Shown here: one piece after another, positions 10,653-22,387 of the stretch
Position numbering within the stretch: the first letter of the stretch is position 1
How the letters are laid out: the number at the start of each line of letters is the position of its first letter
Source: Geranomyces variabilis
Lineage: Eukaryota; Chytridiomycota; Chytridiomycetes; Spizellomycetales; Powellomycetaceae
Direction of reading: 5' to 3'
Assembly: GCA_027603065.1 (NCBI GenBank)
Contig: JADGJP010000030.1
Coordinates: 279,704 to 343,703, forward strand
Length of the DNA stretch: 64,000 bases
The notes under the pieces: model-generated
Database searches by the model: none
Seen by the model: only the letters and a program-made list of their open reading frames with translations
Told to the model about the DNA's origin: nothing
Translations under genes and position numbers: made by a program

Positions 10653-12203
10653 TCATTCTAGCGGCTTCCTAAACTTTCCTTGCACCCACTGCCGATACAT
10701 CTTCAACTGCCTTGCACGATTCACAATCAGCCTCCGATCAACCGCATTCTGCTCAACCACAAACCCGCCACCTTCAAACATTGCTTGAACTTCCTCCGTC
10801 GTGAAAAAATACACGCGTGTTTTGTCGCCGCGGATATAGAAATTGTCTTCGAGCATGCGCCCGCCTTTGAGGCGGAGTTGGGCAAGGTCGTAGCGGCCGT
10901 AGTCGCGGAAGAGAAGCAGGCCGCCTGGTTTGAGGACGCGGTGGATGTTGGCGACGGCTGTGCGCCATGAACTTTTTTTGAGAGTTTACCACGGGGAGAA
11001 GGGAACAAAGAATAAGTATTTTAAACAACTCGACGGGAGCCCCGCCCCTCTGGCACACGTTCTTCTAGCTCTCTGCACCGCTCACCTTGGATGAATTGCA
11101 GATAGGACAAAGATACAGATGCACACGTCTATGGATCCCGGCACAACGTCTGGCGGGGTCGTCGATGTAATGTCTGTCGACGATACAAAAAAAAATGTAA
11201 CAAACTATGTCAATCTCCCACCTCAGCAGAAACCAAAAGCCAAAGCTGAAGAGCCCCATCCAATGTTGCCCACCCTCCACCACTGTGCAGCTGCTTTTGC
11301 CTCACCATAAACAAACGCACGACATTTCTTCTCATCATACGCGGGGTTACTTTTGACCACATCAACGGCGACTTTCGAATAGTCGCATGCGTGGATAAAG
11401 ACATTTGCGTCCGCGGCTTCGGCCATTAACGGGAATACCGTGTTGCCTGGGTCAGGTGAACAGAAATGTGTTAACTCTGTGCCGTTCCCTTCAAGAACTC
11501 TTGAACGGCTCCAGGGATTGCGAAAGCACCACCGACCCCCGCTGCCCTTACTCACATATCCCATCTCACCTGCCCCGCATCCGATTTCAAAGACATCAAA
11601 CCGCGTGGATTGATCCCGCGGTAAATTTTCAAACAATTCTGGAAACTCTGTCCTCAACCTAAGCAAAAGCCAGGGATGATTCGATAGTCAGCATCCGTTG
11701 GCCGCAACACAAGTTCCATTGTTGGCGCGAGGGGTGCATATTTACCAGTGACGGTCTTTAAAGAACCGGTTTTGGTTATTGGTGTAGAATTGATCCCACA
11801 TCTGCGGAGCCTCCTCGTCGTACTTTATTCGCAGCTCGTCCGGCACCTTTTTGAGTGCTTGCGCGGCGATTTTTTCGAGAGCTTCCGTTTCCTGCTCGCT
11901 GTCCCATTCGACGTTATCCCTAATTACACACAAGGATTTGCGAGAGCAACTTCTTAGCAAAGACAGCTTGGAGGATAACACAACATAATTGGTTTTGATT
12001 TGATACCAAGCGTTGAAGTTGTAAACATCGTCCTCGTTCGCAAGGAACCGGGTGCCAAACTCGCTGAGGCTGGACACCTGTTTCTTTTGTGATTCTTCCT
12101 CCCGCCGTATGGTCGCTGGTAACGCAGGGCTCGCGGCTGACTGGTGCTCGCCGGCCAACGGCATGGCTGGTGAGGAAGGTGGTGGTTGTTTGTCGTCTGC
12201 CAT
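10653..12203 (-). CDS. TRM140: tRNA N3-methylcytidine methyltransferase (METTL2/Trm140 type)
   Basis: Uses S-adenosylmethionine to form m3C at position 32 of tRNA-Thr and some tRNA-Ser. After a Pro/Ala-rich leader come [11 protein letters not shown] and NVEWD, then [21 protein letters not shown], the METTL2/6/8 hallmark. The SAM-binding motif is [17 protein letters not shown]. Later blocks are [28 protein letters not shown] and [14 protein letters not shown], ending [15 protein letters not shown]. Four or five introns are inferred, for example between IGCGAG and NTVFPL. The short N-terminus lacks the actin-binding extension of yeast Abp140, so it is closer to animal METTL2. Confidence 0.93.
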
Positions 12204-12381
12204 TTGACCAAGAAAAAATAATGGGCCTTTGTCAAAGTTCGCAGGAACGCTTTTTCCTTTCTCACCCCATCATTCCTCATCCCCAACGGACAGCGACGAC
12301 ATCCGGCCTATCGACAACGACTCAACGCTAAAACTCACACAAACTGTTACATTTACATAGATCTGCCACTCACTGCCGTTC

Positions 12382-15300
12382 ATGCTGGTCCTCTCTCAGC
12401 GGTCTTCGTCTGCGCTCGCAGCTCGCCCAGCGCTTGCATCCGCCGCCGCCGCCGCCTCGGCCTCCCGCCGTCATTCAACTGCCGCGCACTCGCCGTTGAT
12501 GTCGAGCACGCTCGCGCATCCTGGCTCTGCTACTCTGTCCAGCCGCATGACTGCCTCCTCTGCGTCTCGTGGAAAGCCATGGCCGTCCTCCGTCAACCCA
12601 TCGTTCCGGGCTACCGCCGCCGGCAACACCTGTCAAGCCCGGTACATGGCACAATGGACCCGTCTAGACCCGACTAGCAGATACCCGCAAAGCAACAGCA
12701 ACAACCGCAACTCATCACCACCGCAGCCGCCGCAACATCCGCAATCACCGCCACCACCACCACCAGCTCGCAGGCGGCCCGACCCGCCGCAGTATCCACA
12801 ACTACACACGCTCGAACGCAACTACCAGACGGCCCAAAAGATCAGCGAAACGCTCGACCCAGCGACATTTCCCTACCACCTCGACGCCGCAAACAAACAA
12901 ACGTTGAAAGCGCTGACGCTCGCCGCGTTGGCGGGGCGCAAAGGGTTCGGCAAAAACATTGTGCTGGCGTCGCCGCACCCGGGCGCGAGTATATTCATGG
13001 AAAGGACTATGCGCGGGGTTGCGAAAGAAGCGAATGCGGACATTCTTGCGTTGGATTATGTGGATGTGCTTGCGGTGGTTGTAGAATTGCGTGACTATGC
13101 GGCTGCGGTCGCGGACGGTAAACCGCAGTCTTCTTCGTCGGCAGTGGTGGACGCTGGCGAGCAGCAAAGGGAGAATATGGTGCTGACGTTATCGCCGTCT
13201 TTCTCGCCCGCTTCGTATTATGTGGAGCGGGATGAAGATGACGTGGAGCATGAGGAAGAGTACGAGGACAATGAGGAGGACGACGATGTAGGGTCCAAAT
13301 GGGCGCAGTGGGCGCGCGAGCGCATGCCGCAATTTGCGCTCCGGCATCAGCAGCAACAGCAGCAGCCTCAGCCTGTCGTGTTGAATCTCAATGTCAGCAC
13401 CGCGTCGAAGGTAGACCCTACAAAGTTCAGTAGCTCACTGGCCGACAAACTTCGGACGGAAGGCGCCGCGGCGGGGGCGTCGCAGCCATTCAAAGTCTCG
13501 CTCGGCAGCAACAGCAATGTGCAGAATCCCGCAGTGGTCCCAGCAGCTCTACCACAACCATACAAGGGCTCACCATACGATCAGCACATCTCCGAACCTC
13601 ATTTGCGCGACTTTTCGCACGCGCTGCTTTCATTCATCGTCGCGCGGTGCGCCAGCATGCCGCACCTCGCAAACCTGCAATCGCCGCGCCGCCTAGTGCT
13701 CTACCTGCGCGATGCGACCGACGTGGTCGAAAACGCGGCCCTCAGCGGCCGTGAGCTGATGCTATGCTTCATGGCGGTCGTGGAGCAGCTTCAGAACGTG
13801 CACCGCATTCCCGTCGTATTGGTCGCAGGATGCAGTCCGTCGCTGCTAGTCCCGGGTAACGTCAGCCGCGGGCGCGACCCGGCATTTTTCGAAGAGCTGT
13901 TTGAAGGCCGCGCGGATACGAACACTGTAGACCCGAGTCACCAGGCGCGGATATGGGCTGACGGGCGATTGTTTGCCACCCCGCTGGACGCCATGGACCG
14001 CGTGTTTGACAAGATTGAACTGCTGCCTCCAACGCCGTATCTTGTCTCGCCCGCAAATCCGTACGGCGCGGCGTATGAGACGCAGAGCAGCTGGCTGAAG
14101 CTGATGCAGGGGGACATGGCGCGGCGTATTTCGGACATTAACTTGAAGCGGATTGAGGCGTATTGCGCAAAGAAGCGTACCACGGTGCATGGGTTGAAGC
14201 GCATTGGCGAGTTGTTCGAGGCTGCGATGGCTAGCGAGGGTGCGCGCGGTGCGGATTCTGCTAAAAATGCGGCGACCGCCGTGGAGAAGCCTGGTGCGGT
14301 AGAGGCTCAGTCTGGCGTTGTAAACAAGCTTGAAGAAGAAGTATGGACATTGCCGCTTGTCGAGCGGTTGGTTGCGATTGCCGTCGGCATCAAGCTGGAG
14401 CGGGCACCCGCAGACGCCGACCCGTTGCAGCTCGCCGCGTCGCTCATGAACCTTGATGCAGAGCATCTCGCCGAGGCGCTTGTGGTCATCTCACGTAGCA
14501 GCAGAGCAGGCCCAATTCCCGAGTTTTGGCCCGACTCGGAACCGTCATCGTCATCGACGGTTGCGCCTGCGATCGCGCTTGCTGACTCGAACGGTGCGAC
14601 GTCGCCGTCGTCGTCGGTCTTTGCGCCCGTATCGGCCTCATCCGCGGCGGGGTCATCATCAGCAACGGGCGGTGGGGCGAGCGCGACAGCCGAAGTCGAA
14701 ACCATTCAACAACAGCTTAAACGCGAGAACGTCAAACTGAACCAATACGAGACCAAACTCCTCTCGACCGTCATTAACCCATCTGCAATTCCGCAAACGC
14801 TCGACGACCTCGTTCTCCCAACTTCGACAAAACTGCTTTTGCAAACCCTCACCGTGCTGCCAGTTTTACGGCCCAGCTATTTCGCCTCGGGCGTACTGTC
14901 TCGCCATTCCGTGTCGGGCGTACTGCTATTCGGCCCACCAGGCACGGGCAAAACACTTCTCGCCAAAGCCATCGCCAAGCACTCTTCCGCGCGGTTCATG
15001 AGCGTCGCGCTCTCGGACGTGTATGACAAGTTTGTTGGCGAGGGAGAAAAGAACGTCAAAGCGGTTTTCACGCTCGCGCGCAAGTGCCGGCCGTGTGTCG
15101 TGTTTTTGGATGAAGTGGATGCGCTGTTTGGGCGGCGTGGCGGCATGGATCAGGGAAATCGCCGCGAAGTGGTGAATGAGTTTATGAGCGAGTGGGATGG
15201 TTTGAGTGGGGATAATCGCGGCGTAGTGGTGCTGGGCGCGACCAACAGGCCGTTTGATTTGGATGATGCGATTCTGAGGCGGATGCCCAGACGGATTTTA

Positions 15301-16098
15301 GGTATGCCTGAACGAAAGGGTTTACCATACTGGCGATTCTGAGTTTCTATTTTTGCTAACCCCTCCCCCCCATTCTCATCAACAGTCGATTTGCCAAATC
15401 GCGAGCAACGCGAAGAGATTTTGCGCCTGCATCTTGCCGGCGAGGTTCTCGACGCCGACCTTGATCTCGCCGCGTGGGCAACGCGGACGGAAAAGTTTTC
15501 TGGCTCGGATTTGAAAAACCTGTGTATCGCGGCAGCACTGGCGCGGATCCGCGAAGCGGTTGGCGGGGACACGGGCCTTGCGGCGCTGGTGTCGGCGTCG
15601 TCTTCTACGTCCTCGTCGTTGGCGGCGCAGGCGGCGGCGTCCGTGACAGCTAAGCGCGGAGCCGGCGCGGTTGTCCCGCCGGCACCAACACCGTCAGAGA
15701 CATCATCAGCACCAACAGCACCAGAATCAGACATTTCAGCAGCCACCACAGCCACCACCGCATCAACACTTACTGTAACGCCGCCGACGCCGACGTCGAG
15801 CGCGCAACCACCACCCACCGCTGGCCGCCGAACCGACAGCAAAAAACGGTCTACGTCAACAACACCGACCTCATCCGCACCAGCACCACCAGCGAACGCT
15901 GTTCAACAGCAACAATATCCCGCGCTCCCGCCGCTCGCAGCGTCGCATTTCGAGACGGCCGCGACTCAGATTGCGCCCAGCCTGACGGACGAGATGCAGA
16001 CGCTTATTGAGCTGCGCAAATGGGATGCGCTGTACGGCGAGAAGCGCGATGGGTCGGCGGCGGGTTCCAAGAAGCTGGGATGGGGTTTTGCGCACTGA
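12382..16098 (+). CDS. Mitochondrial AAA ATPase (Msp1-like, large fungal form)
   Basis: A protein of about 1210 residues with an Arg/Ser/Ala-rich N-terminus consistent with mitochondrial import. A low-complexity region with Gln and acidic runs precedes a second conserved area containing SPRRLVLYLRDATD. The single AAA domain has Walker A GPPGTGKT (851-858), pore-region VYDKFVGEGEKNVKA, Walker B VVFLDEVDALFG (Asp910, Glu911), sensor 1 GATNRPFDLD and RRMPRRI with arginine fingers. Then come VDLPNREQREEIL and sensor 2 FSGSDLKNLCIAAALARIRE. The linker KLNQYETKLLSTVINP is typical of the large fungal mitochondrial AAA proteins related to Msp1/ATAD1, the tail-anchored protein extractor. One intron (15302-15385) interrupts the AAA domain. 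The exact substrate is unknown. Confidence 0.85.
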
Positions 16099-16315
16099 AA
16101 AACAGAAAACCAACGACAGGGTGTGTCAGACGGAATAAAAGGGACCCGCTTTGCAACCTCAAATATAATAGGCAAGATATTTTGCATATGGGAAATTGAA
16201 TAGAGGAGAAGGCCACTGCTTTTGATTGAGAGCAAAGAATATATGTACATCTTTTCCGGGCAAAATGTGCGACACTAATAACTTAAATCTACGGAAGAAT
16301 TATGCGTGGGGACAA

Positions 16316-17647
16316 TTACCGGCCTCCTCCTCGCCCTCGCCCACCACGCCCACCGCCACGCCCTCCGCCGCGACCACTGCCACGGCTAGCGCCTCCTCGT
16401 CCGCCACCAGCGCCGATGCCACCTCTCCCGCCGCCTCGACCTCCTCCTCCGGATCGTCCTGCGCCGCCTCGCGCCGCCGCTTGCTTAGCCTTATAGCCGC
16501 GCATTGCCATTTCGCGCGCGCGCGACTTGCGCGAGTGCTTTTCCGGTGGCTCCGGAGACGCCGCGGCTTTGCGTTTCGAAGGCGGCGGCGGCGGTGATGG
16601 TTGTAATGGTTCTGGTTTGCGCGCAAAAGTCTTTTTGGGACGTGACGAGGCTTGCGTTGTTGACGGTGGTGGATCGCGCAACGCGGTGCCCGAGACCTTT
16701 GTGCGGGATTTACGCACGCGCTTTTTCGGAGGTGAAAGGGCGTCGTTGTCGTCGTCTTCGTCTTCAGATGCAGCGGCATCAAGATCACTAGCATCGCTGG
16801 CGTTGGCGTCATCGCCAGCCGCTTTCCGTTTCCCTTTCCGCTGACCACCGCCCTCCTCCCGCTTAAACACGTGCACAAACGCATTCTCACTCGTCGGCGC
16901 CTCCCGTACCGCCGGGTTCGTCCTCTGCGGTGTATACCCCAACGCCGCAAACTCGCTCGCCTGAAACGGCACGCGGCGCGTACATCGCATTCCACACTTG
17001 TCACCCGCCGTCGACGCGTTCCATTTCGCGTAAAACGGCGTGTCGCGCAAGGTTATATGCACCTCAGCATCATCACCGCAGAGATGAGGCTGGACTTGCG
17101 CGAGAAACGCTTTTAGCATCGCGCGGTTCTCGGCAACATCTTCGGGCGCCGAGCCGCCTTTGTGCGGGAATTGGAATATAACGCGGTCGAATCCGGCGCC
17201 GGAATCACCGCCGGTTGTGAGCGCGAGGATCGGTTTCGATGTCGCAAGGCGCGTGGCGTCAATCCCATGCAGGATCGTCGCACCCGTCGCAGTAAGCTCC
17301 TTCAGCGTCGCAGGCACAGAAGGGTATTTCGCCGTTGCATCCTTCAGCGAGTCGAACGACGTGGCGACAATATTCGCGCCAGATGCCAAGCCCGCAGCGA
17401 GCGCAAGCGCAAACGAGAAATCGCCCTCCCCGATTAACAGTATGCGGTGAGCGCGGTGGTAGTGGTTGAGCTTGCGAGGAGCGGCGGAGGTTGCGACTGT
17501 GAGGGCGAGTAACGCGGAGGTAGAGAGGCCTGAAAAGTTGCCAAAGACGCCGTGCGAGGGCGGCGGCGGGGCGAGCGAGCTGTCGTCGTCATTGTGGCTC
17601 TTTTTCTTGTTTTTGGAGCGGGGCGCGGGCTTGCGTCCCTTTGCCAT
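16316..17647 (-). CDS. BMT5: 25S rRNA (uridine-N3)-methyltransferase-like protein with RGG tail
   Basis: A DUF2431 (Bmt5) Rossmann methyltransferase; yeast Bmt5 makes m3U in 25S rRNA in the nucleolus. HRILLIGEGDFSFALALA (around residue 70) is the SAM-binding start. Further blocks are IVATSFDS, ILHGIDATRL, FDRVIFQFPHKGG (family FNFPH) and the EVHITLRDTPFYAKWN segment. The start at 17647 (MAKGRKPAPRSKNKKK) has a good context; the frame stays open upstream, but without family-like sequence. After about residue 290 the protein is disordered and basic. It ends in about 50 residues of Gly-Arg repeats (RGG/GRGG), an RNA-binding nucleolar tail absent from the yeast enzyme. No introns. Confidence 0.85.
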   Translation of the reverse strand: MAKGRKPAPRSKNKKKSHNDDDSSLAPPPPSHGVFGNFSGLSTSALLALTVATSAAPRKLNHYHRAHRILLIGEGDFSFALALAAGLASGANIVATSFDSLKDATAKYPSVPATLKELTATGATILHGIDATRLATSKPILALTTGGDSGAGFDRVIFQFPHKGGSAPEDVAENRAMLKAFLAQVQPHLCGDDAEVHITLRDTPFYAKWNASTAGDKCGMRCTRRVPFQASEFAALGYTPQRTNPAVREAPTSENAFVHVFKREEGGGQRKGKRKAAGDDANASDASDLDAAASEDEDDDNDALSPPKKRVRKSRTKVSGTALRDPPPSTTQASSRPKKTFARKPEPLQPSPPPPPSKRKAAASPEPPEKHSRKSRAREMAMRGYKAKQAAARGGAGRSGGGGRGGGRGGIGAGGGRGGASRGSGRGGGRGGGRGGRGRGGGR

Positions 17648-17856
17648 GGCGGGAGGATTGTCGGGCGAGGAGTTGGGAATGGGATGCAACGAACGTGTGA
17701 GGAACTCGGCGGGACAAAAAGAAGGAAACAATAGTGCTTCTTCGCTCGGCGACTTCGGCGTTTTTTGCAAGACGTGCAACTGTCCACGGTCCTTTTTTTG
17801 TCATATTTAAAAAAAAGATACTAAAAAGTTGGAAGGTTTACGCCCACGCCCCATTG

Positions 17857-19430
17857 TCATTGCGGACGTGCCGCGGAGGATGGTGATCTTGTAGATGGCT
17901 CTGCCCAGAACCTCGCGTGGATGGGATTGACAGGAGGGCCGAAAATAAACTTTTCGAGAGCTGCAGACGCTTCTTTCGGATCATCCGGAATGCTAATATC
18001 AGAGGAACGTGAATGTCAGCTACTTGCATCATCAAGCTGGCGACAGCTGGATTTTCTACTGTTAACTCACTTTGTTAAACGCAGCTCCCAATCCTCGCCC
18101 ACTGGCTTGAAAAATCTAGACTCCCAAGCAATGCCCGCAGCGGCGCGCTCTTTAACAATCGTACGCTGATTGTCCTCAATCGCCGTCTTCTCCTGCGTAG
18201 CCGCGTCCAGATTTTTGGCCGCCAAAGCCTTGGTGACGTTGGCCCAGAGTTTTCGCGATTCAAACTCCTCCTGTTCAGCTTCGGGTGGAGTGATCATTTG
18301 ATGCACTTGCGCCGTGGCGGCGTTAAAGATTGTCTTTTTGTCGGCCGAAGACGACGATCCTTTCGTCGTATACATCGAGTCTGTCCATTTGCCGCCAATC
18401 GTATACAACACGTCGCCTGACATCCCGGCACGTTTTATCTTGCCCTTAATGCCGTTATATGTGCCGCTGAAGTAACCCTAGAGTAGACACGCGGAGAATG
18501 AGCAGCGTCAGCGCGTGTTTGACCTGCTTCAAGGATGCGAGTTGCGTTTCTGCAAACAGAAAACTGAGAAGTACCTTGGTTTGAAACTCGATGTCTGCAA
18601 CAAGATTGCTCTTTGGACATTTCAACACCACCGAGTCGCCCAGCTCGAGATACATCGAGCCAAACAGAATTCCTCTGGCGTATACGTTCGGAAGCGTAAC
18701 AAAGTACTCTTCGCCCGGCCACGTCTTTTTAAATGAGATCTTGGATGATCCTTGCATAATGGTAGCTGCCGAGTTGCCCAAAAATTTGGATTTGGGCCGC
18801 AGGTCACCGGTTATCCAAATGTCGGCCTGCGGATTCGCGTAAAAGTAGTAGGATATTGGCGGATGGTGCGACACTTGCTCGCAGACGTAAAAGGACTCGG
18901 AGCCGTCCTCGAATTTCCACCGACAGCGGAAGAACTCTCCGAGGACAGGGTTATACGGCTTTTTCACTCCCTTGTAAAAATCGCGCAGATTGAGGATCAG
19001 CTTGCATTTCCCTCTGGCGCGAGGTTCACACTGCACTAACCTTAGGTTTAATATGCCATCCCGAGAGAAAGTAAGTGACAATGTCGTTAAAGCGAGCAAC
19101 GGGGTCAGCCTTCTTTGTAGTCCTAACAACAACGGATTGAAACTAAAGCTTCAGTCCTTGCACCGAAGTCTTTAAGCAGCCAAAGGCAGGCGCTGCGTAT
19201 AAGGTTTGCCACTTTTTGTCGTACCCTAGCACCAGCTCTGGATGGCTCATAAAGTCCGTGATGCGCTCGCACATGCTCCGCGGCTCGAGCACAAAGGTCG
19301 GGAGAGTGACACGGGAGAGGTCCATGCCCTTCCGCAGCTGGCTGATGATGCCAAGAAGAATGCTCTTTGGCTCGTCGTCCAGAACGTCCTGCTCGACATC
19401 AGAGCCAGTTGCAACGTCCTCGTCCGACAT
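17857..19430 (-). CDS. Oxysterol-binding-protein-related lipid transfer protein (Osh6/7-like)
   Basis: Soluble ORD lipid exchanger. Members of the Osh6/7 subgroup carry phosphatidylserine against PI4P at ER-plasma membrane contacts. Signature EQVSHHPP follows YNPVLGEFFRCRW, and LPTFVLEPRSMCERITDFM near the start is the Osh6/7-type lid region (EPRS). Later blocks are LPNVYARGILFGSMYLELG, GKWTDSMY and AGIAWESRFFKP. The start at 19430 (MSDEDVATGS) precedes an acidic stretch and ILLGIISQLRKGMDLSRV. Four or five introns are inferred. There is no PH, ankyrin or transmembrane domain, so it is a short-form ORP. Confidence 0.9.
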
Positions 19431-20404
19431 GGCTGTTTCTAAGGAGGATGGGCGAGCAGTCGTAAGGGATGAGCAAGTGAAGGAAGCGACGGTGGTGGGT
19501 GGTTCTGAGGTCGTGGAAGCGAATGTGCGGGGATCTTGCGAGGCCAACAACAGGACGCAACGGCTTTCACTTTCACGCGTAACCGCTCGGTTCCTGTGGG
19601 GGCCACGTAAATATAGTACGCATGGGTTTTGACAGCTGCCAAGCAAAACCTACCAGCAAGGCGGACCCGCGGACAGGTCGTATGCTCGCTCATCTTCTCG
19701 GCAAACTGGACTTGCGCGAAACGGCAAGGCTATATGGGAAAGGCTCACGGACTACTTATAGGTATAACCGGCTCACTGCACTATTCCGAATATGCGGCGG
19801 TTACGCCGTTCCGTGCACCACTACAGATTCATTGTGAAAGCGCTCATTAGTGTGGCGCCTGTTTGGCTCCGGCTCAAGGCCTCATCACCGACATTTACCT
19901 ACTTCAGTACTTATTAATGGGCGGTAATCATCGGCGGCCTTTTAATCGAAATGGATGACGGAGGTTCTGCAGGAAAATTGGGTGTAGTCAAAGTTGTTGC
20001 GGCCGATGCAACCGATCCACAAGATGGAACACTGGAAGCTGCCGATCGGAATGGGAGGCTCCAAGCTCGCTTCTCCACGCCGAAAGCAGAGGTCAAAGCC
20101 AGCCGTATACGTTTCGCTGTTGCTGGGGTGTGTTTCGATTGTTGCTCGTATTGCGAGCCGGCTTTGCTGCTTCACGGGCTTTTCCTCGCCGCCGCGCACT
20201 ATTTTGGCGTAAAAATCTGCATGCTAAACCCGCTATTACTGCGCACCGTCTTAATATCTTTTCGTAGGGAATGAGGATCTCTGCCTGAGGAGTTTCAATT
20301 ATTTTTGTTAAGCAAGGGAACTAGATACAAATTAAGAACCAGACCAAATCTGAGCTATTGTAATCGCTCCTACAGGACGTGCTTTAGCACCTTTCCGTCT
20401 GAGC
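19431..20404. other. Intergenic, no supported gene
   Basis: About 970 bp between two genes of the minus strand. The longest frame (plus, 19951-20274) has no recognisable domain and no splice support. Likely promoter of the lipid transfer gene plus 3' flank of the polyphosphatase gene. Confidence 0.5.
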
Positions 20405-22279
20405 CTAAATGGTGATATTCTGCGCATCCAGCCCAGTCTCCCGTACGCGGCCAGCAACCCTTTGCGCTCTGCGGAGACGATCCGGTTCAACTCCTCGGAA
20501 GAGCAGCCGTTGGCGCTCAAGCACGTCTCCCTGGTTTTCCAGCTGCTTGACGTAAATGTAGAAGCCGCCCAAGGAACCAACAAACAGCAACCCAGCAACG
20601 ATCAACACGCTGCGCACCACCGCTGGCGAAAGTGATAGGTGTGAATCGGTATCCTCACGCGGCGCTTTGACGTTGCTGTCGATACAGAGCTGGTATGCGC
20701 GTAGTGGATGATCGCCCTTCTTTTTCTTCGCCAGGGCCGACACGCTATCCGCCTGCATTCGGACAATCCACTCCGTGTAGCCCGCAGGGTCGAGAGCCGA
20801 CATCAAATAGTCCTTATCCGTCCGGCACGCTTCCCGGAACTTCAACGTCGTCGTGCTTGGCGAGGCGGCATAACGCTCGTTTGCGTGATTGAGGTCAACG
20901 TACCACTGCGATTCCTGGGTGATCTTGGTGCTGCCTGCCTCGACAGCCAAAAGCCCGGCTTTCAACGTAGGATTGTGGACCGGTACGATGGATCCGGAAG
21001 TTTTGAAGTTGCCCACTATCGAATACGTATCCAGGTCGATCTGCGAAAGTGACGTAGAAGTCACTGCCTTGATGATGTGCTGGGAGTCGCTTCCAGACTT
21101 TCCTTTACGCGGGCGAAGCACCAAGTTGACAATGTCTTTGTTTACGTGTCCATAATACTGACTGAGAATCACATCCGAGAATTCTCCGCTCATCTGCGTA
21201 AACCACGCGAGACACTGTGGGCGGTACAGTGCCTGATCATTGCTGTCGATTGGCGGCACGTGGCCGATGAGAATTGCTTTTTGGTTGTTGGCCCGAGCCG
21301 CTTCAAGTTCTGTCCAAAGCCACGCGAGCTGAGCGTCACCAAGAGTGGTCGAGGCCTGCGGAGCTTCGCCCTGCATGTATGAGGAGCAATCTAAATGTAC
21401 GTTAAGTCGTGTTAACCCCATGGATCGCCATTTGCCCTTGCGAATCATGTAAAATCTTACCTTCCATTCCCATGTTCTCGGCAAACCAAGTCATTGTATT
21501 CATACTGAACGCACGGAGTGCAACTTTGTCTTTGACCATGCCGATATTTCGGTCAAACCAGCCTCCGCTAAGGAATGTGTTTCTGGTCCGGTTGACTTCG
21601 CTTTCATCCAGGCCAATCTCCAGGACCGGTTTCCATGTTAAGTACAGCTTCGAGAAAGCGGTAGTGGCGTGATCGCTCAAGAAGTTGTGTGGGAACACAT
21701 CCCAATTCTTGCGGCCGGATCAGAGACGAGGAAGTATCAGACACGGATCATACTGAAGATGGTAGCATAACGAATGCAACAGCTTACCCCAATTGCAGGG
21801 ATGACGGCAGTGCGGCCGAGGTCGAAAGTTTTCTCAATCCAGTAGACCACCTCCGAGTTTTCCGCATACACTTCATCCTCCTCTTTCGGGAACTGCGTAT
21901 CGCGATCGTGTCTGGACGAGTCTCCAGTCCAAAAGACAACGTCTGGCGGTTGCTGTGTGCCCACAACGTCCCGTTGAATGGACGCAAATGCATCCTGGAT
22001 CATAGCCATTGGCGAGTCGCAGATTGAGCCGCGGGTGCCAAAATGGAAGGCTCGCTCGGCCTTTGCGCCGCTTCCAGCGTCCTCGCCTCGGCGGTGGCAT
22101 TGTGTTGAGACATCGCTGTTTGCGACGTAGAATGGGTCGTAGTGCACATCTGTTATGTGGAGAAAGCGTTTTTGCGGGACGGTCTGGTGTGAGGGCGCGG
22201 GCGATGCCCGAGCGACGGCGAGACAGCAGCACAGCTGTAGCGCAGCGGCGACGGCGACGGACGGTGCCGGTGGAAGCAT
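20405..22279 (-). CDS. PPN1: Endopolyphosphatase
   Basis: Cleaves inorganic polyphosphate chains in the vacuole. Calcineurin-like metallophosphatase motifs are [14 protein letters not shown] (metal ligands Asp and His), [14 protein letters not shown] (GD-x-x-x-H), [15 protein letters not shown] (family IGNND, here NWD) and [10 protein letters not shown]. The start at 22279 gives a hydrophobic signal anchor. Introns are inferred after VIPAIG and MGMEGK. A second hydrophobic segment ([21 protein letters not shown]) lies near the C-terminus, giving two predicted spans; yeast Ppn1 is described as having one N-terminal span. A sphingomyelinase-like phosphodiesterase is the alternative. Its start is 108 bp from the divergent SWAP gene. 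Confidence 0.86.
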
Positions 22280-22387
22280 GTTTCGGGGATGGGGGATGAC
22301 AAGCCTGGTGCACCACGGGCTCACGGGCTGCGTGTCTGCTTTTCCCAGGGGTTTCATGCACGGAAAAGCACCAGCACTTTGCAGCAA
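22280..22387. promoter_or_regulatory. Compact bidirectional promoter PPN1 / SWAP
   Basis: Only 108 bp separate two divergent start codons, so both genes probably share one nucleosome-free region. No TATA box is visible. Confidence 0.6.

Noticed and set aside
12633-12821. Gly/Cys-rich minus-strand ORF inside the AAA ATPase
   Set aside because: It mirrors the Pro/Gln-rich codons of the ATPase leader.
19951-20274. 107-codon plus-strand ORF between the lipid transfer and polyphosphatase genes
   Set aside because: No family resemblance, no promoter or splice evidence, and it lies where the 5' region of the lipid transfer gene is expected.
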